Assembly (NCBI GenBank): GCA_038501785.1
Contig: JBAMJR010000097.1
Span: forward strand, 2,936,001-3,000,000
Length of the DNA: 64,000 bases
From: Myoxocephalus aenaeus
Lineage: Eukaryota; Chordata; Actinopteri; Perciformes; Cottidae
Direction of reading: 5' to 3'
The notes beneath the pieces are model-generated. The model did no database searches, had not been told where the DNA came from, and saw nothing but the letters and a program-made list of their open reading frames with translations. A program made the position numbers and the translations under genes. Shown piece after piece: positions 13,701 through 25,082 of this stretch (positions within the stretch are counted from its first letter, which is position 1; each line of letters begins with the position of its first letter).

Positions 13701-16143
13701 TCTCGCAATCAGTGAAAGGATAAGTACGCTGCAGTACAGTTTCTTGAATTAAAATACCACTGATTCATTTTCATCTGAAAGCATTTCACAGTCAATGTAT
13801 GAAGTAATTGAACCTATCAGACTGCATTCAGATGCATGTTTTGTCTTTCGAGTACACTGCATTACGTATTTCTGAGTTTCAGACATTTTATTCACTTAAA
13901 CAACACAGGTTTTCAGATGAAAGAGGCTCCTCTGTGCAGCACAATAATACTTTGTTCAGACGCGTACTCTTTACCAAGGTGGCTGACAGGCTCGTGTCAG
14001 GGGAACTGTTTCAGCCATACGCAGTCATGTTGAGCCTTTTATTGGCTTTTAATAAATAAATAAAAAAATAGCCAGCTTACGCAATGTGAAAAATGTCTAT
14101 ATTGTTATGCCGAGACCCAGAGGAACACTTCCCCTTTCCCCTAATTTCCTCGGGCTCCGGACTCCTAATTGGTGTTCGCATACACTGAAGTAACCTTTTT
14201 TTAAATGTATTTATTTTTTTATAAATGTGCTGTAAATAAAAAATCCTGGTTTCACTAATGGAGCGTTGACAAATCATAGACGTCTTCTGGAGAAACCAGA
14301 TTTCTAAGCCATGTGTGCATAACCTGGTTTCTGGCCGGGTTTTTACAAGACTTCAGACAGGAGGAATATCCCTGTGTCAGCAGCCTGGTGATGGACTTGT
14401 GTGAGTTCTTGTATCCAAAATACTTTCCCTCCATCTGTCTCTCTCCCTCTCCATGCAGAGCGTTTTGACCACCACTGTCCCTGGGTGGGGAACTGCGTGG
14501 GAAGGAGGAACTACCGTTTCTTCTACATGTTTATCCTCTCGCTCTCCTTCCTCACCATCTTCATCTTCTCCTTCGTCATCACACACATCATTTTACGTAA
14601 GTAGCTGAGAGAGGGGGGGAAAAGGACACGTGCTCAGGCATGACAGACACACACACTCACTCCTGGCTGTGCTCTTGGTGTGTTTCGAGCCAGCAGGTTG
14701 TGAACATCTTTAGCATTCTGGCTTGTTACCATCTTCATGCGTGCACCTCCGTCCGTCAATGTTGCTCTGGGAAAGAAATAATGGGCAAAGGTTATCTGGT
14801 AGACAATTGTATTGCTGATGGTTCTCTCTTCTTAGATTGTAACACTACTGTGTTCAGTCAGATTTGGAACGTCACTGTGATGTAATACTCTGTTCATGTT
14901 GTAAGCAGACAGAAGACATGCAGTACAATTGTGCTCAAAGGTAGTTGCAGTGCTAACTTATCAGCTGATTGACCAGTGACTGGCTGATCTTATCAAAATC
15001 GTCACGCATCATGAACTAGATATCGTGCGCATAGCGGCCTTGACTCACTCACTCTCACACACACACACACACACACTCAAACACACACCATGCAAATCAA
15101 ACACACCGGCAGCACACAGTACAGCGACACACACGCATGACGTCGGGTGTGGAAGTTCTTCAGCGGGAGTGAAGAGGACATGAAGCTTACAGTTTGTATC
15201 ACCTGGAAGTCCAAAAGAAGCCTTGACAGAACAACCTTGAAAACATTTGGAACAACTAACCTAATCAGACACTTAATCTATTATCATGTCATTCACTTCA
15301 TGCATGCTGCTCAGACTAATTGGCTCTTCTGCCAACAACAGCACTGGGTCTCTCTCCTCTCGCACCGTGGGTCAGTAGGTAGGTGCGGAGCAGGCAGGAC
15401 GACGGAGTGGGAGATAATATAATAAGCACACTTTACATTCTTGTAAATAGATGATAATTTATCAATAGTTTTGTCGAAATAAATAGTTAAATGAATTATT
15501 TTAGATGATAGATTGTTGACTCTATAATAAGCATTACACAGTATAGAATAATACATTCTCCATGTATGAACATTAGTCACATTATCTCATTTTCACTACA
15601 CTTGACTTCATGTGGCCAAAATAATTAACGATAATGATATTATCGTAATGTGTATAGAACATTTATTGTTTGTTTTTTCTCCTTTTAGCACATTATTTAG
15701 ACTCACAATACAAGTGCAGGTGAAGAGTCTCTACCTAGAACTCTATGAAAAGCAAGAATGTAAAGGCACAGAAATTATCCAAGAGATTCAAGATTATTTA
15801 CAAGAAATCCTTATGTGTATTATTAACATGATATAAATATTTTTTTAAATGTATCACAGTTATTGTAGACAATTGTATATTGTGACGCCACTAGTGAACA
15901 TGAAATCAATTTTCCATCACAGAAAAGTTTCAAAATTATTTGTGTATGCTCAAAACAAATTGCCGAGAAGACTGCAATTGGTGCATCTCTAACAGCCGCA
16001 TATAACAGCCTGTTTACTATTTCTTCTGACTCTGTCCTCCTTATACATTGGACTTAAATTGGAAATAATTGAAGTGGTCTTGCGCTGCCCTGCTCAGTTG
16101 ATCTCGACACTTAAACGTGAACCAAGAAAGGGACTTCAGCAAG

Positions 16144-16223
<80 letters not shown>

Positions 16224-19200
16224 GTAATGGCAAACACAATTGTACAATGTTCTAATGGAAACTCGTCTTTCTCTGTTCACAGGCTCTCATCAAAGCAGGT
16301 TCCTCAACGCACTTAAAGAGAGTCCTGCCAGATATCCTTTCACTGAAATTGGCATTTACTGTACAATACGTGCCCATTAAGTGTTTTTTTTGCTGCTGTC
16401 TTTCTTTATATACTTTTCTGTCCATAGTGGCAAGATTAACTATCCCGATGAGGGCTCATACAGGTCATTCTGTAGTTCATAATTACTGGCATAACATGCC
16501 TTTTCAACGCGTTCACATCAATCACTCCTGCCATTTTCTGTAGAGTTGTAGTACTTTAATAACTTGTAGTGCGTGTGATTAGTGTTGTTCAATCAGGGTA
16601 ACGCATCACGCAAGGCAGCTCCTCACGCTGTCGATTGACTTGCTCCCTCTACAGAGATGTCGTGTGAGGGGGATTTGATATGAGCACTGCCATGTCGGTC
16701 TGTGTGTAGATGCCAAGTGTGTGAGAGACGTCTTAAGCTGCCGCTGTTACAAATACCCTGACAGTCAGCTTATTGTCTCGGCACAACATCAGTGATAATC
16801 ATGTGGACTGTGGTAAACTCGAGTAAATCAAATGTTTTATTTTGACATTGCTGTTGAGTTTTCCTCCACTTGGTTTTTAACTGTAAAGTAAAGGTTGGAA
16901 GTCCTAATGTCAGACTTAAAATGTATCGTCACCTCCCCAACACAATATCTCTGAGTAGAGCGGGACAGTTACTTCAGCCTGAATCTACTGAAGATAAAGG
17001 TGTTTTTTTGCTTTCAACATATCAATTCAATGCAATAATCTGAACAAGTATCCTCTAATAACTCAAATCAATAGGCATGTTGATTGGCCCTCTCTCTCTC
17101 TGCCTGAGTGAGAACTGTTTCTCTGGCCAAGCTGATAATGGTCTGTGTCCTACAGAACTTAAATAAAGGGGAGTTGCACTCGATAGTATCGTAGCAGTCC
17201 TTTGTACTTGGGGAATGATGACATGTTTTGTCCTTGCTAAGGAGGAAGAGGAGGATTAAGAAAGAGAAAAGGGTAGATTGTGGGCATTTTGTTAATTTGT
17301 ACAGTTTCACAGACAGACTCATGGTCTTTGAGTAGGTAATATTGTACTGACTTACCAATATGCCTACAGGGACGTGGTGGTTGGGTATTTGTAAGTCTTA
17401 TTTCCTGAAATAATATATTCTTCTAGCGGCTGTATCCTAAAATGTAGTCGAGGGCCGCTGTGTTTTTTTCTTTTTTCATAAAGACAGGATTAATCGGTGT
17501 CTGTTTTTATGTGGAGCAGAGAAATTTAGCAGTGTCCTGCAGTCCCAGCCAGATGAACTGGTAACTAGGAACTATTGGCAAGAGGAGGACAGCCCTGAGG
17601 CTGTAGGTCAATAGGCTGGCTGTTAGGACTCGGGGATATTTTGTCCATGCTGGCTCCGTATGGGTCTATCATGTATCTTTCACATTACCGTCTTTGTTGA
17701 ACCCATTATTACATTTAGTGAAACAATTATTCCTTGACGTTATTGTGTCACTGTGCTGGAGGTGGTGGTGTGTTTCTTTTCTGTCTGGTCCATAGTGGGC
17801 CTCTCAGGCTTCCATACCTACCTGATCAGCTCCAACCAGACCACCAATGAAGATGTGAGTATGAAATAGACATTGTGACGTGTACTGAAAAGAAACCGAA
17901 CCAAACATGTATTGGTGGTTATTTTTTATGATTTTACAAGTAGTCACAAGGTTTTTAATTCAAACATTTATGGCGCCAATGTCAAGAGTTTGATTCCCGT
18001 TCGTGCCATAAACATATTTGGCCCTCGGCAAGACACGACACTAAAACATTATCTCTTTGTTGCACAGAGTTGTGATTTTTCTAGCAGTGACACTTATTGA
18101 TATGATAATTATCTGTTGCATGGTCTCTTCCAGATAAAAGGTTCATGGTCTTCTAAAAGAGGGAAGGACAACTATAACCCCTACAGCCATGGCAATATAT
18201 TCACCAACTGCTGTGCAGCACTGTGTGGACCCCTGCCACCAAGGTACGACTTGTGTGTATTTTAACGTGGTGATTTATTAGTTCTTGGATGCCCACATAA
18301 TGACGTAAGCTCCGTCATTCACTCCTCTGAGAGAACCTGTTCAGTAACGTTTCAGCTTGACTGTAATGTCACAGCACCTGTTATTCCTCCCCCCTCATTG
18401 TAATTTTGAGTTTTGTCCAAAGGCTAAAATAGAACTCTTAGTCAAGACTCCTTTTGATGTGAAGAGCTGCTTTGAAACCAGTCAGCCTGCAGCCTTTTCT
18501 CTATACATAGCTACTAAGATACAGCAATAGTGCAAAGGATTTCAAGCCCATTTGAACCAAATCCAAGATCAAAGTTGGCTTGATCTATTCGATTTCACAC
18601 TTCTGCTGTTCATGTGATTTAATAAAAAATACAGGCCAACTGTCACGGCTTCATTCTCGTGTCCATGTGACTGTGAATGTCAGTACACATTGCACATTCC
18701 CTCACAGCTTCTTTCACTTCAGCATTTTGCCAAACAATTCTCATTACTCATCCGTGAAACTGTAGTTCTCGATTCCTGCGACTGAAACTGTTCTTTCTTT
18801 TCTGTCATCGCGGTTCAAAATGTGTTTGTGCTCATCCACTCGACAGAGATACATACTATCTGCTCTTACTTTTACTGGCAGTAACAGTTTTGTGTCTATA
18901 AACTTTTACTTTGTGACGTGTTGTATCTACAAACGGCTCTTAGCCTTTGGAACTTGCAGCCTTTACCTTTTGCCTTTGCACTCATTTAAGAGCACACGTT
19001 CTCTAGTTCAGCACATGTATAAAGTACCATCTCAACGTACTAAATACATAGAGGCAGATACACTCACACAATGTCTAAAAAGAGCAGTGATGGAGGCTTT
19101 TGCCATCTTTCTGTCCGTGTATCTGGCTGTGCTGTGGCCATCACAATCCATAAATCCCCAATAATGATGCCAGTGAGCGGTAAAGGAAAGTCCTTAGTGC

Positions 19201-22200
19201 ACAGGTGGCTGCCATATGGGCGGGCGTGTGTGTGTGTGTGTGTGTGTTTGTGTCTTTTGTGGAAAGCCACAGGCACGGCACAGCTGGATCCACCGGTAAG
19301 AAAGGAATGTTTCACCTCAGCCTCGGATTATGCAAGCAACACTGACACACACACTCACACACACTCTTCCACCTGAAACCAGCTCAGTCCCACTGGAACA
19401 CACTGGCAACACACTTCCTGTTAAAGTGTGTGAAGATTAGCGTTTTCAAACTCCGATGTCGAGGCTTGTAATACAGCACTACCACTGACGCGCTGCTATC
19501 TCTTAACGGTGTAGTACCACCGACACACAAGGTCATTGCCACTTTGCTCATCCTTCCCACCTTGCATTGAGTCAACCTGGCTGTAGATACCGTGCTAGCC
19601 TGCTGTTGCAGTCAAAGTGTCCGAGCATTTCGTTTGTACGTCTGTGCTTTAAGGCTTTCAGTGCTCCAAAGAATTTAATGGTTACTGTTTTCTACTGTGT
19701 GAAATCTGTGACTGGGTAATGCTCTTCGGTCTGTTTAATATTTGTGAATGAATGCTTTTCTACCCTCTTTGTTTCTCTCTGACTAGCCTCATTGACAGAC
19801 GGGGCTTTGTCCAATCGGACGCACCGCATCTGGCACCACCAACCAATGGCATCACAATGTACGGGGCCACCCACTCTCAGCAGAGCCACATGGTGAGACC
19901 TGACCTGACTCATTTCTCCACATTATGATCCGTCTCGCCTTCGCTGTTCTCTAAAGCTTAGTGATAATCCTGAAGACTTGACCTGGGGCTCCTGGTGGTT
20001 GGACGAGTGGGTTAATACTGGAGGATAGCTACAACAGAAGAGCAACAGATGTTTCTGTTTTATAAATGCAGCCAAGCTGTGCAACAAGCTCATGTTGTAA
20101 TAAACATGTCAGCCAGGAACTGGAATCTTGCATGGGAATAGTGGACTAACAATGAAAACTACTAAATAGAGAAATAATTACAGAAGGTCGGTCTTTTTTT
20201 AGGACCAAAACTCTGTGTATCCAGACCTGGGAAAGAAAGTCTTTCTCATCCCACCAGATTGAAACGGACGAAATTGCAACGAGCGAGTCGGTGATGTTTT
20301 AAATTTTGCACGCGTCGCTCTGTGTCGTCTGTAAATTAGGTCAGCGTTAATAACAAGGAGGGATCCTCTGTGTGTGTGTGAGACTGTCTGTGCTGCAGTG
20401 GCCATGACTGTATAATTTAACTTTCCCTGATTTCAACGAGTCTGCTGTCAGAATACTGAATGTAAGATTTAGGGTTTCCTCATCATGACGATCATCCAAG
20501 TCGAGCAGTTGGCCCAAGAAAAACCAATGAGAAGGAATCGGACAAAGATAAAAAATCTAATTAAGTGAAAGTACAGCACAGTCAGTAAACAGAGATCTCT
20601 TGTAATGTCTCTTAAGGTGTTGGAGAGAAAGAGGTCATTGTTCTGACCTCACTGTCCCTCTGCTGCCTGACTAGAAGCAACAAGTCCACCGTTGTTCCGT
20701 TCAGCCGTTAACCTCACACATTACATGCTAGATTCAAGGCCTGTTCACACGCAGCCACTAAACGTCTCTCACTGGTGCCCTCCTCCCTCTGCTCCACAGC
20801 CATCTCCTTGTTCTCGTCCATACTCGACCTCATCCTGTCAGTTCTCATCAAGGCGTCGAACACGGATGTCATCTGTCTCCGGGTCCTAAATGTGTGGACT
20901 GCTTGTCCGAGAGCCATAAGAGCTTTCCCTTTTACTTTCGCACATTTAGAAATAACTGTTTTCCGTAGCGGCCCTGATGAGCATCCAGAGTTGTCCTATC
21001 GTGCCGGCTGCTGGCCGTGTACGTGCACACTGAAGCAGAGCTCGTCGTTTGCTTAACGTCCTTTTTGTTCGACTCAGTAACACGCCACTTTGGGAACACA
21101 GGAGTGACTATTTGATTTCATCTTCCCCCTACGCCTACCGATGTAACTCGCGTCATTGCGATTAAAATCCAATCTTTAAAAATCCAATGCGGGCGTGTCC
21201 ACATTGTCCACATTGTATTGTGACGTCAAGTAGGTTTGAGAGGCTGCTGCCTTAACTTAGTTCAATCGTTCAACCCGCGATGAGTAGAAGTCTTCCATCA
21301 CTTCAATTTGATTACTGCAGAGGAGTGTAGGGCTGTGCGTGTTTATTATAAAATGGAAATGTATTGCATTTGATTCATGTTTAGAAAGGTATTACAGTTT
21401 TAGCTTTTCTTTAGGTAACACTCATTGTGTCAAACACGGTACAGTAGGTCGGCCACGTGACATCTTGGAATCTCTTGACGTTGTAAAACAAGTTGCGGAT
21501 AGATTTTTTTTAAATATATACATGAATGAATAAACACACACTCGCCTGGCTACAGTGATGTACGGGTGTACTCCGGGCCACACCACTGTTGATTTAGACA
21601 TTCTGTACATTCTTATCTCTACTTGTATTGTTGACTTGTGCATCAAGACTCTGTTTCTATAGTCGTGTGCTGGTTAATGCACTGAGGTTGCATTTGGGAA
21701 TTGAAAGCCCTGTTTCTTTGTGAGGTACTTCTGTCTGTGATGCAGCTGAAAACTGCAGCCTCAAAAGCAGTTGCCATGGTAACAGTGTAACCTCGATAAC
21801 ATAAAGCCTCCATCTGCGACTGGAGGTGTGGGCGGGACTTGATTGACAGCCGTCATCTTAGCCTCCAGTGAATGGGTTAGTTTACAAAGATTACAAAAAT
21901 ACCAGATATTTTCTGGTTTCAGCTTCTCATAAGTGAGAATGTGTAGATTATCTCTGTTTTTATATAATTGTAAATGTAGTATTTTGGTTTTAGGTTGTCC
22001 CTAAAGAAACAATTTGATAACATCCTTGGGCTCTGGGAATATTCCACTTTTCTATAGTTTGATATTTTCCGGATGAAACAATCGAAAAAACTAAGAATTG
22101 ACAGATTAATAAAAAATAATGATTATTAGTTCCAGACGTATTTACAAATGAGATTTTTGTCTCTAACCCAAGACAATGTAGGTGAAAGGAGTTAGGAGTG

Positions 22201-22455
22201 ACATTGTTTTTGGAAAGAGCTATTAAGGAATGAAAATGTATTTTATATTTCAATGCTGTGAGCATTAATTTTATATATTTTAAACCAGCAATATCTGAAT
22301 GGGCAAGTGGTAAATTATGTGTTATTGGGTTATAAAAGGTCTTTTATTTGTATTATACACTATTTGCTTCGGCCTTCTAAATCTTTCTAATTGTGGCCTT
22401 GTCTCTTCATCTGTCCTTTTCCTTTGAGTTGTGAGCTATTTTAATATAATGCACG

Positions 22456-22527
<72 letters not shown>

Positions 22528-25082
22528 GCAACTCCATCAACCCCCATTTCACACTGAGTGACGAGTGACTGACAACCCACAGCCTCGTATCCAGTTTGAC
22601 CACAGTCAGGTCAGTTTATTAAAGATACATGGTGAACAGAAAGGTGGTAGCTTCCTGTTTTTCGTAATCAGGCCAATTAAACCAAATGTACCACACTAAG
22701 TGCAAACCAAACAGACAACGTATTATCAGTCAAAGCAAGCAGTGGGTTTTGGTAGGATTTAACAGCTACAGGTTGGCAGATTCCATCTATCTCATCAAAG
22801 ATGGAACATAAATGGTGCCAGCTTTGGGACATTCTTTTTTATTTGAACACTATCGTGTTCATCCTCCTTAAGACCGTACAAATATTGAATTAAACTCTGA
22901 CTGGCTGGAAAATTGAAGGATTCCCTCACCGGTATGAAATCTCAGAAAATCTCAATGAAATGGCTAATCTTGCACAAACTGACTGGAAAGTAGGACTGCA
23001 ACTAATCATTGATTATGTTGATTGTCAATTAATGATTTGCCCTGTAACATGTGAGAAATGGTGAGTGAAACATTTCTATAGCAAGTTCCCAGAGCCGGAT
23101 ATGATGTCTGTCCAGCTGACCTGCCAGATATTTACATATTACAATAAGCGTCGAACCTGAGTAGCTGGAGGAAATAAATGTTGTGGCAACGTGATGGCAT
23201 TTCTGCCTTGGAAATGACTTCAATGATCAAAATAGTTGTTTTCTATGGATCGAATAAATTAATCAAGCAATGGTTTCCCCAATATTGTATTTCTGTCTCT
23301 ACAAATGTTGTTTGTCGAGCCGCTGACATTTTGTAAATACTACATTTTCCTTTTACAAAATGACTCCACCACTAGAATGATATATAATCCTGCTACTGTT
23401 GACTACTGTACACAGTTCTATCATGAAATCGAGGTATAAAATGCAAATGTAGGATTTTTTTTTTAAATCTTTCTTATCGTTGTTGTCTCATCACTGTTAT
23501 GTGTGAAAGACAACCAACAAATGTTCCAAGGTTAGTCCATCAGCAGTCTACGTACATATTGTTCCTTGTAGTTCTGCGTGTGGGGGATGGACCGCGCTGA
23601 CTCAGACTAGCGATGACTATGAAACATGAGTGGGCCTGAAAGTAGAAAGGAAAAAGGACAAAGTGCTGTATCCCTTTTTACCCCCTCTCAGTTTTATTTT
23701 CTGTCCAACCCTCTGCTGATGATGTAGCGCTGCGCTAACGTGGCTGTGAGCGAGGTTTCCCCGTCATGTCGGTCCAGTAACCCTTGCTCACAGTAGTCCT
23801 GAGTGAGGCCGAGCTCATAAAGGTGATAAGTGCAGAGCAGCCGATACGTGCAGCTGATGATAAGATTAAGAATTCTTGGAAAGTCATCGCTTCTATGTAT
23901 CGCAACTTCTTAAACCACCTCTGTAATCTGCTCTTTTTAGGTCAGTGAGATTGAAACGGAAAGGTGAGAAGTTCGGGAACATTTTTTATTTATTTTTGTA
24001 TTTCTTTGGGAGTGGTGTGTGCAATGGAAGGAGGCATCTTAGTACTTAATTGTTTGTTTGGCTTCTCAACTTTCCTCTGTAGCTGGTCTCTAATATTCAT
24101 GACTGCTCTGTGGGGATGAGGGGCCAATCGGGTAAACGCTAGCTAATGTGTGGTATTGATGACTTGCTGTGTCCTGACCCAGTTACTCTGCTACAGTTTT
24201 AGATGTGTAGTTTCCACTCTAATGCAAGACAATAGAGATCAATAGGTCATGAGGCTGTGACTTCATAGTCCTTCAACTCTTGTCTACTGACCTCAGCTCT
24301 ATGTTTTCACTGTGGCCGATGCACAAACTGGTTTAGGTTGTGCATTCTAACAAGGGTACTAACCTCTTTTTTTCTTTCTCTCCCTCATCCAATCACCAAC
24401 CCCCTCCTCTGTTGTCTTTCCACATACTCTATTCTTTGATCCCATGTGTCGTGTCTTCTCTCATCCATCTCATTTTTAACACTGCCTCGCTGTTATTTGT
24501 TTGTCTTCATCTCCGGCCTCGTATCTCTCTCTCTCTGACTTTCACATCCCCGTTCCTATATTCTTCTTTCTCCTGCTTTCCGCTGCATCCTCTCAGTGTG
24601 ATCAAGACCAGTGCATTCAGAGCACCAAATTCATTTTGCAGGCCGCCGCCACACCTCTCCTCCAGCAGCAGCAGAGCAGCGAGCCAGTCATCCTGACGGC
24701 CTCCCCTGAAAACGGAGGCGTTTTCCCCGGCCGCACCTCCCTCACCCTGGGCGTCCCGTGCACCTCGCTGCCCCTCGGCCAGCCCACCCCTCCAACGTCC
24801 ACCCAGAGCCTCAGCTGCCACGAGGCCACGGACACGCTGCCGATCCACGGACACGGACACAGCCACACACACAACCACAGCCACGGCCACCCGCTCCAAG
24901 ACCCAGTGGCCCACCACTACTTTCTCACCCCGGAGGAAGTGCCCTCACCACCAGGTATGCTTCCCTGCGGCAGCCCCCTGGGTCACAGCCACGCTATGCA
25001 GGCAGGCTTCTACAACCCAGCCAGCCAGGACTCATTACACGAGGACTCTGTCAGAGGATTGGTAAAGCTCAGCTCGGTCTGA
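10717..25082 (+). CDS. zdhhc14: Palmitoyltransferase ZDHHC14, 3' seven exons (partial)
   Basis: Protein S-acyltransferase of Golgi/ER membranes that transfers palmitate to cysteines via the DHHC cysteine. Exons: 10717-10869, 14459-14596, 16283-16331, 17752-17854, 18134-18243, 19787-19892 and 24597-25082 (TGA at 25080). All join in frame. Exon 1 here encodes the cysteine-rich domain (YCFTCKIFRPPRASHCSLCD). Exon 2 has the catalytic DHHC at 14467-14478 and the third membrane span. Exons 4-5 give a fourth span (VCFFSVWSIVGL) and the conserved NPYSHGNIFTNCC. Exon 7 ends QDSLHEDSVRGLVKLSSV, which separates ZDHHC14 from ZDHHC9 and ZDHHC18. The N-terminal exons with the first two membrane spans lie outside the window or were missed. 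The last exon carries a histidine-rich insert (24844-24894). A polyadenylation signal AATAAA lies at 25798-25803. The a/b paralogue is not decided. Confidence 0.95.
10870..14458 (+). other. zdhhc14: zdhhc14 intron with a MITE
   Basis: U2-type GT-AG intron of 3.6 kb. Apart from the non-autonomous hAT at 12762-13461 I see no gene and no strong repeat in it. Confidence 0.8.
12762..13461. mobile_element. Non-autonomous hAT element (700 bp)
   Basis: Left end TAGTGGTGCAACAGATCA pairs with the inverted right end: the reverse complement of 13444-13461 reads TAGTGGCGCAACGGACCA. The 8 bp flanks are gatttgac (12754-12761) and gattggac (13462-13469), a 7/8 match and the length expected for hAT target-site duplications. 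No transposase frame is inside. It lies in a zdhhc14 intron. Confidence 0.75.
15147..15302 (+). pseudogene. Decayed hAT transposase BED-finger fragment
   Basis: Open frame reads WKFFSGSEEDMKLTVC, ITWKSK, TLKTFGTTNLIRHL, IYYH, which is the N-terminal BED zinc finger of a fish Ac-type hAT transposase. The second zinc-binding cysteine is replaced by Trp (CITW instead of CxxC), so the finger is not functional. The right terminus may be at about 15971-15991, where the reverse complement reads TAGAGATGCACCAATTGCAG, a familiar hAT end. A left end near 14940 is possible but not shown. It lies in the intron before exon 16283. Confidence 0.6.
16145..16221. repeat. (TG)n microsatellite near a splice acceptor
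   Basis: About 38 TG units ending 61 bp upstream of the zdhhc14 exon that starts at 16283. Such tracts vary in length and can affect recognition of a nearby short exon (49 bp here); that effect is inference. Confidence 0.95.
16332..17751 (+). other. zdhhc14: U12-type AT-AC intron of zdhhc14
   Basis: The donor is ATATCCTTT at 16332-16340, a perfect match to the minor-spliceosome AT-AC consensus. A branch-site match TTCCTTGAC lies at 17730-17738, with its adenosine 14 nt before the AC acceptor at 17750-17751. Joining exon 16283-16331 to 17752-17854 restores SPA-S-VLE in frame, as in other ZDHHC14 proteins. No GT donor or AG acceptor gives that junction. The intron otherwise holds no gene. Confidence 0.92.
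18244..19786 (+). other. zdhhc14: zdhhc14 intron
   Basis: GT-AG intron; a short (TG)n tract lies near 19226-19250. No gene recognised. Confidence 0.8.
22451..22525. repeat. (CA)n microsatellite
   Basis: About 36 CA units (the first few interrupted by G) in the last zdhhc14 intron. Confidence 0.95.
22989..23275. repeat. Dispersed repeat (GACTGCAACTAATCATT family), copy 1
   Basis: Starts with GGACTGCAACTAATCATTGA and ends with text of the type AATAAATTAATCAAGCAAT. The edges resemble the 'GGGCTGCAACTAACGATTA' repeats common in fish, thought to be non-autonomous DNA transposons. A related copy is at 28554-28840. Family assignment is from memory. Confidence 0.5.

Larger units (their letters stand above)
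19893..24596 (+). other. zdhhc14: zdhhc14 last intron with repeats
   Basis: 4.7 kb GT-AG intron. It contains a (CA)n tract, a dispersed repeat at about 22989-23275, and at 20714-20917 on the - strand an open frame that I do not recognise. A pyrimidine-rich stretch runs up to the final acceptor. Confidence 0.75.

Noticed and set aside
10870..14458. Further cryptic zdhhc14 exons in this intron
   Set aside because: Exons 10869 and 14459 join in frame inside the conserved V-ERFDHHC junction, leaving no missing residues.
20714..20917. - strand frame of 67 codons reading ALGQAVHTFRTRRQM and further polar text in the last zdhhc14 intron
   Set aside because: Looks protein-like but I recognise no family, no splice sites frame it well, and neighbouring frames do not extend it. 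It could be an old transposon piece; not supported enough to list as a gene.
24501..24596. Extension of the last zdhhc14 frame upstream to an ATG at 24501
   Set aside because: The pyrimidine-rich tract and AG at 24595-24596 are the splice acceptor; CDQDQC must follow exon 19892. The upstream frame is intron.
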